A DNA stretch of 10,017 nucleotides from contig CACYEO010000160.1 of NCBI GenBank assembly GCA_902773475.1, positions 1 to 10,017 of the forward strand, given 5' to 3'. The notes under the pieces are model-generated. The model saw nothing but the letters and a program-made list of their open reading frames with translations, was not told the DNA's origin and ran no database searches. Shown one piece after another: positions 6,915 through 10,017 of this stretch. The translations under genes were made by a program, and so were the position numbers. The stretch's first letter is position 1. The number at the start of each line of letters is the position of its first letter. The stretch comes from an uncultured bacterium (lineage in GTDB: Bacteria > Verrucomicrobiota > Kiritimatiellia > RFP12 > UBA1067).

Positions 6915-9619
6915 TTCGGGTCCTCCGCGTTTTTCGCGCCGTCATCCAGCCCGTCCGCCTCGCCGCCGCCCGCGTCGCGCCGCGCCGCGCCGCCGGCGTC
7001 CTGCTCCGTCCGGGGGGCCTCCTGCGCTCCGGGCGGCGTCTGCACGGGGGCGGCCATCATCAAGATCACCGGGCGGGGCTGCGCTCCCGAGGCGCGCGAG
7101 TCCGTACGGTTCGTAGCCGCGCCGGCGTTCTCGACAGGCATGAGCACGTAGGGCTTGAGCCCGGCGGCTGAAGGCTCCGGTCCGGCATTGCGCTCCGCCG
7201 CAGGCTCTTTCGCGGCTGCCAGTTCCGCAGCCGCCTCATCCGCCGCGCGTACCGCATCGCGCGCTTTTTTGACGGACGCGGAGGCTTCAAGTTCTTTTTC
7301 CTCGGCGCGCAGCCGCATCGCGGATGCCATGTCGTCGCGCTGCATGCTGAGCTTGCGCTGCCCGGCGAGAATGCCCGCGTACGCCCTGGTGTAGCCGCAA
7401 AGTTCGCGGCAGTCGGCTACGAAGCGTTCCGATGCGGCGGCGCGGAATTTCGAACGCAGGGCTTCAAGCTCCGCGGGCGCGGATTCCTCGCCCTCGGGTT
7501 TCTCGAAAACGTCCGCGCCGGTATCGCGCAGCGCGGCGGCGCGCTCCATCTCAGTCTCCACCGCCATCATGCCGTCGAGATCGCCGTCGCGCTGGAACCT
7601 GTGCAAAAGCGATTCCAGTTCGGCGGAGTATTCGTTCGGCAGCGACGCGGCGGACTCTACGCGCCGTTTCGACAGCGCGGCCATGCTGTTTATGAAATTC
7701 TCCCTTGTCGTTTCCACGGCCTTCGGTTCGCCGCTCGGAGCCACGAGATTCGCGGCCACGGCCACGGCGGCCACGGAACGGACGAACGTATCCGCGAAGC
7801 GGCCGTCGGCGTCGAGCTGCTCGGAAACCTGCGCGGAGCGGATGGTCATGCGCAGCGTTTCTTCGCACGCGGCGGCGGCGTCGGCGGACGAACCGCGCGC
7901 GGCGTGGTGCGGCGCAGAATCGCCCGGGGCGGCTTTCGGCTCCGGGGGCGCGGCGTCCGGTCCGCCGCCGGTGAAGGCGATTGCGGCGGCCGCGGCGGCG
8001 AAAGCGGCGATGCATGTCGCGGCGAGCGCCGCCAGGCGGGCGCTTCTGCTTTTGCGCCGCATGGCGGCGAGCGCGGAGGAAAGCCCTTTGAGTTCCGGCG
8101 CGCCGGGGCGCGCGGCGGAGAGCCGGCCGAAAAGTCTTTCGAGAGTTTCGCGGTCGCCCGCTTTCGCCGCTTCCGAAGCCAGCCCCAGGTCGCGGTCGAA
8201 GACGAGGCCCGGTATCGATGCGGCTTCCGCGGCGAACGCGCCGGAGCCTTCGCGCGAAATCTCCCTGTAGCGCGCGATGCGCTCCTGGGCCTTTTCGTAG
8301 TTCCCGGATTTGACGTCTTCCGGGATTCCGGCGGAAAGCGCATCAAGCTCTTTCATGTTGCGCGACGCTTCATGGGCGAGTTCGGCCATTTCGCGGGCGA
8401 GTTTGCGCCCGTTCGGTCCGGACGCCACGAAGCCCCGCGCGCGCACGGCCTCGGCGGGGATGTCGTCCCAGCGTTTTTCGGCGGCGGCGCGGCGGATGCG
8501 GCGCAGGGCCGCGGCGGCGGCTTCGTAGGCGCGCGCGTCCGCGCCGCACTTCTGGCAGTAGCGTACGCCCGTGACGGTCTGCTCGCCGCACTCGGGGCAT
8601 TCGACGAAACCGTCCCAGCCGCATGACGTGCAAAAGCGCAAGGTGGACGGATTCAGCGTGTCGCACCATTTGCAGCGCCAGGTCGTGCGTTTTTCCTGCG
8701 TCCCGTCCTCGTCGCCGGAATCGCCGTCCGCCCGCCCGGAGGCGGCCGCGAGCATGTCGGCGAATTCGCGCGCGGAGCGGCAGCGGGTGTTCCTGTCGGG
8801 GTCGAGAGCGGACGCGAGCGCGTCGCGCAGTTCTTCGGGAACCTCCTGCGCGCGGAAATAGCGCGGATTGCGGCCGGTCAGGGCGAAAAACAGAAGCCCT
8901 CCGAGACCGTAGACGTCGGCGCGTTCATCGACGTTCGCCGCGTCGAGCTCCTGCTCGGGGGCCGCGTAGCCGAGCGAAATTATCTTCTCGCCCGGAAGGG
9001 TCAGCGCGAGCGCGGATGAATCGAGCAGCCGCGCGAGTCCGAAATCCACGAGTTTCGGCTCGCCGGTGGAGTCGATGAGGACGTTCGCCGGTTTCAGGTC
9101 GCGGTGGATGACGCCTGTCGAATGCGCGTACGCGACCGCCCGCGCTATCTTGAGAATGAGCGCGGCGGCCTCTCCGGTCTCGAGCGGGCCGCGGCGGCGC
9201 ACGAGATCCTCCAGCGAGAACGGCGCGTTCGGCATGTCCGCCTCTTGCGCGGGGCTTGCGACGGGTCCGGCCACGTATTCCATCACGATGTATGGGCCTT
9301 CGGCGTCTTCGCCGAGCGCATAGACGTGCACGATGTGGATGTGGTTGAGCGCGGCCATCGCATGCGCCTCCTGAAGGAAGCGGCGGCGCAGCATGGCGTC
9401 GTTGCGGGAGGTCTCGTTCAGGCGCTTGATGGCGACAAAACGCCCCAGCCTCCTGTCGCGCGCAAGGAACACCACCCCCATGCCTCCCTTTCCTATGCCG
9501 GAAACGGGGGTGAAGGCGTCGGCGAGTTCGCCCGCCACTGCGGCGACGGCGGAACCGGAAAGAGGAGTCTGCGCGTCCTCGGCGGCCGGTTCCACGCGTA
9601 TGCGCGATATGGAATCCAT
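6911..9619 (-). CDS. Membrane-anchored Ser/Thr protein kinase with double zinc ribbon
   Basis: The protein has 902 residues from ATG 9619. A Hanks-type kinase spans about 38-290: glycine loop GKGGMG (43-48), VAIK Lys65, alpha-C Glu84, HRDLKPAN (172-179, Asp174), DFG (192-194) and APE (Glu222). All catalytic residues are present, so it should be active. A double zinc ribbon follows, with four CxxC pairs (C316/319, C330/333, C341/344, C355/358), then a helical charged region (about 365-525). One alanine-rich membrane helix (about 528-549) is preceded by RRKSRSAR, placing the kinase in the cytoplasm. The outer part (550-902) is helical and coiled-coil-like with GDLDGMMAVETEMERA (about 679-694), then a low-complexity Ala/Pro/Gly tail. 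It matches no sensor domain I recognise. The stop overlaps pyrK. Alternative starts TTG 9622 and GTG 9625 add one or two residues; none has a Shine-Dalgarno. Substrates and signal are unknown. Confidence 0.93.
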   Translation of the reverse strand: MDSISRIRVEPAAEDAQTPLSGSAVAAVAGELADAFTPVSGIGKGGMGVVFLARDRRLGRFVAIKRLNETSRNDAMLRRRFLQEAHAMAALNHIHIVHVYALGEDAEGPYIVMEYVAGPVASPAQEADMPNAPFSLEDLVRRRGPLETGEAAALILKIARAVAYAHSTGVIHRDLKPANVLIDSTGEPKLVDFGLARLLDSSALALTLPGEKIISLGYAAPEQELDAANVDERADVYGLGGLLFFALTGRNPRYFRAQEVPEELRDALASALDPDRNTRCRSAREFADMLAAASGRADGDSGDEDGTQEKRTTWRCKWCDTLNPSTLRFCTSCGWDGFVECPECGEQTVTGVRYCQKCGADARAYEAAAAALRRIRRAAAEKRWDDIPAEAVRARGFVASGPNGRKLAREMAELAHEASRNMKELDALSAGIPEDVKSGNYEKAQERIARYREISREGSGAFAAEAASIPGLVFDRDLGLASEAAKAGDRETLERLFGRLSAARPGAPELKGLSSALAAMRRKSRSARLAALAATCIAAFAAAAAAIAFTGGGPDAAPPEPKAAPGDSAPHHAARGSSADAAAACEETLRMTIRSAQVSEQLDADGRFADTFVRSVAAVAVAANLVAPSGEPKAVETTRENFINSMAALSKRRVESAASLPNEYSAELESLLHRFQRDGDLDGMMAVETEMERAAALRDTGADVFEKPEGEESAPAELEALRSKFRAAASERFVADCRELCGYTRAYAGILAGQRKLSMQRDDMASAMRLRAEEKELEASASVKKARDAVRAADEAAAELAAAKEPAAERNAGPEPSAAGLKPYVLMPVENAGAATNRTDSRASGAQPRPVILMMAAPVQTPPGAQEAPRTEQDAGGAARRDAGGGEADGLDDGAKNAEDPK

Positions 9620-9632
9620 CAACACGCGCGCG

Positions 9633-9638
9633 AGTATA
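9633..9638 (-). promoter_or_regulatory. Extended -10 promoter of the kinase-pyrKD-corA-der-clc operon
   Basis: Minus-strand TATACT has a TG one base upstream (TGATATACT), a five-of-six -10 with the extended element. I see no good -35 at 16-18 bases. The expected transcription start is about 9625-9627, leaving at most about 8 bases before ATG 9619. This agrees with the absence of a Shine-Dalgarno and suggests a leaderless or near-leaderless mRNA. Confidence 0.5.
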
Positions 9639-9689
9639 TCAAAAGAAGCGGCGCCCCGGTTCCGCCCCCTTCTACCGGAAGAGACGTTT

Positions 9690-9698
9690 TGGTATAAT
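9690..9698 (+). promoter_or_regulatory. uxuA promoter, extended -10
   Basis: TGGTATAAT combines a consensus TATAAT (9693-9698) with an upstream TG, a strong extended -10. The sequence 16-18 bases upstream does not resemble TTGACA, as is common for extended -10 promoters. Transcription would start near 9705, giving a leader of about 37 bases that contains AAAGGA (9726-9731), 10 bases before the uxuA ATG. Confidence 0.65.
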
Positions 9699-9741
9699 TC
9701 CGCCGTTCCGAAACTTCAACCTTCCAAAGGACAAGACAAAC

Positions 9742-10017
9742 ATGAAACAGGGATGGCGCTGGTACGGCGATCGCGACGCGATCACTCTCAAGGAAATCAG
9801 ACAGGCGGGTGTCACCGACATCGTTGCCGCTCTCTACGAGCGCAAACCCGGCGAGGTCTGGCCCGTCGCGGAGATCAAGGCTCGCGCCAAGAAGGTGAAG
9901 GACGCCGGAATGACGTGGAGCGTCGTCGAGTCGGTGCCGATCCACGAAGACATCAAAAAGCACACTGGCGACTACAAGAAGTACGTCGCGAACTACAAGC
10001 AGACTTTGCGGAACCTC
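9742..10017 (+). CDS. uxuA: Mannonate dehydratase UxuA, N-terminal part
   Basis: This enzyme dehydrates D-mannonate to 2-keto-3-deoxy-D-gluconate in hexuronate (glucuronate) breakdown. The 92 residues present begin MKQGWRWYGDRDAITLKEIR and continue through QAGVTDIVAALY, GEVWPVAEI, WSVVESVPIHEDIK and HTGDYKKYVANYKQTLRNL. These match the conserved N-terminus of the family (E. coli UxuA begins MEQTWRWYG and shares WSVVESVPIHEDIK). The rest of the protein, about 350-390 residues in the family, lies beyond the window edge. This is a cut by the window and not a broken gene. The start is set by family alignment and by AAAGGA upstream. It is divergent from the kinase operon; downstream partners (such as uxuB) cannot be seen. 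Confidence 0.96.
   Translation, partial: MKQGWRWYGDRDAITLKEIRQAGVTDIVAALYERKPGEVWPVAEIKARAKKVKDAGMTWSVVESVPIHEDIKKHTGDYKKYVANYKQTLRNL

Larger units (their letters stand above)
1357..9619 (-). other. Predicted six-gene operon: kinase-pyrK-pyrD-corA-der-clc
   Basis: All six genes are on the minus strand. Junctions are a 4-base overlap, an 18-base gap, a 4-base overlap, a 1-base gap and a 5-base gap. No internal gap could hold a separate promoter with a normal leader, and no terminator hairpin with a T-run is visible between genes. Co-transcription from the promoter at 9633-9638 is inferred; promoters inside coding sequence cannot be excluded. Confidence 0.7.
9620..9741. promoter_or_regulatory. 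Divergent intergenic region between kinase and uxuA
   Basis: The 122-base region holds two outward-facing extended -10 promoters about 55 bases apart. Between them is an imperfect inverted repeat: CCGGTTCCG begins at 9656 and ACCGGAA lies at 9674-9680. TTCCG recurs at 9698-9702 and 9706-9710, around the uxuA -10 and start site. These could be operator half-sites for a uronate regulator, but they are short and degenerate. No RNA gene or small ORF is seen. Confidence 0.4.

Noticed and set aside
6915..6940. Pyrimidine attenuator or PyrR-binding leader before pyrK
   Set aside because: pyrK overlaps the kinase stop codon, so there is no intergenic leader. No terminator/antiterminator pair is visible.
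5226..7151. Long plus-strand open frame opposite pyrD and pyrK (641 codons)
   Set aside because: It is Arg/His-rich low-information sequence running across three clear minus-strand genes, with no ribosome binding site or family signature.
7975..8010. GCG/GCC-rich repeat tract
   Set aside because: It encodes the poly-alanine membrane helix of the kinase and needs no separate explanation.
7601..8626. Plus-strand open frame opposite the kinase gene
   Set aside because: It is Gly/Arg/Ala-rich and opposite a kinase frame with intact zinc ribbons and a membrane segment, so it is a shadow.

Overview
The window is a GC-rich, gene-dense bacterial chromosome segment. It holds eight protein genes and only two intergenic gaps (1191-1356 and 9620-9741), and no gap exceeds 300 bases. 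There are no RNA genes, mobile elements or CRISPR arrays that I can support. The gene content fits a Gram-negative bacterium of the PVC type, plausibly Verrucomicrobiota/Kiritimatiellota: a membrane-anchored Ser/Thr kinase with zinc ribbons, secreted FN3-type proteins, class 1B dihydroorotate dehydrogenase and a uronate-degradation gene. This placement is inferred from protein style and is not proven by a marker gene.

Region 1 (1-1190, minus) is the N-terminal 396 residues of a large secreted protein. It has an unusually long signal-peptide n-region and an FN3 domain that seems to be interrupted by a beta-rich insert. It has its own promoter in the 1191-1356 gap.

Region 2 (1357-9619, minus) is one tightly packed six-gene run, read in the order kinase, pyrK, pyrD, corA-like, der, CLC. 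Junctions are 4-base ATGA overlaps (kinase/pyrK and pyrD/corA), a 1-base gap (corA/der), a 5-base gap (der/clc) and an 18-base gap (pyrK/pyrD). PyrK and PyrD form the NAD+-dependent dihydroorotate dehydrogenase of pyrimidine synthesis. Der is a ribosome-assembly GTPase. The CorA-like protein and the CLC protein move Mg2+ (or another divalent cation) and chloride. The first gene is a transmembrane Ser/Thr kinase with two zinc ribbons; its position ahead of housekeeping genes is the oddest feature of the operon. An extended -10 promoter sits almost on its start codon, so its mRNA may be leaderless.

Region 3 (9742-10017, plus) is the start of uxuA (mannonate dehydratase). It is transcribed divergently from the kinase operon, from an extended -10 promoter with the consensus TATAAT.

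I found no clear novel system. The most interesting items are the kinase-headed operon, its possibly leaderless start, and the domain-in-domain organisation of the secreted protein.
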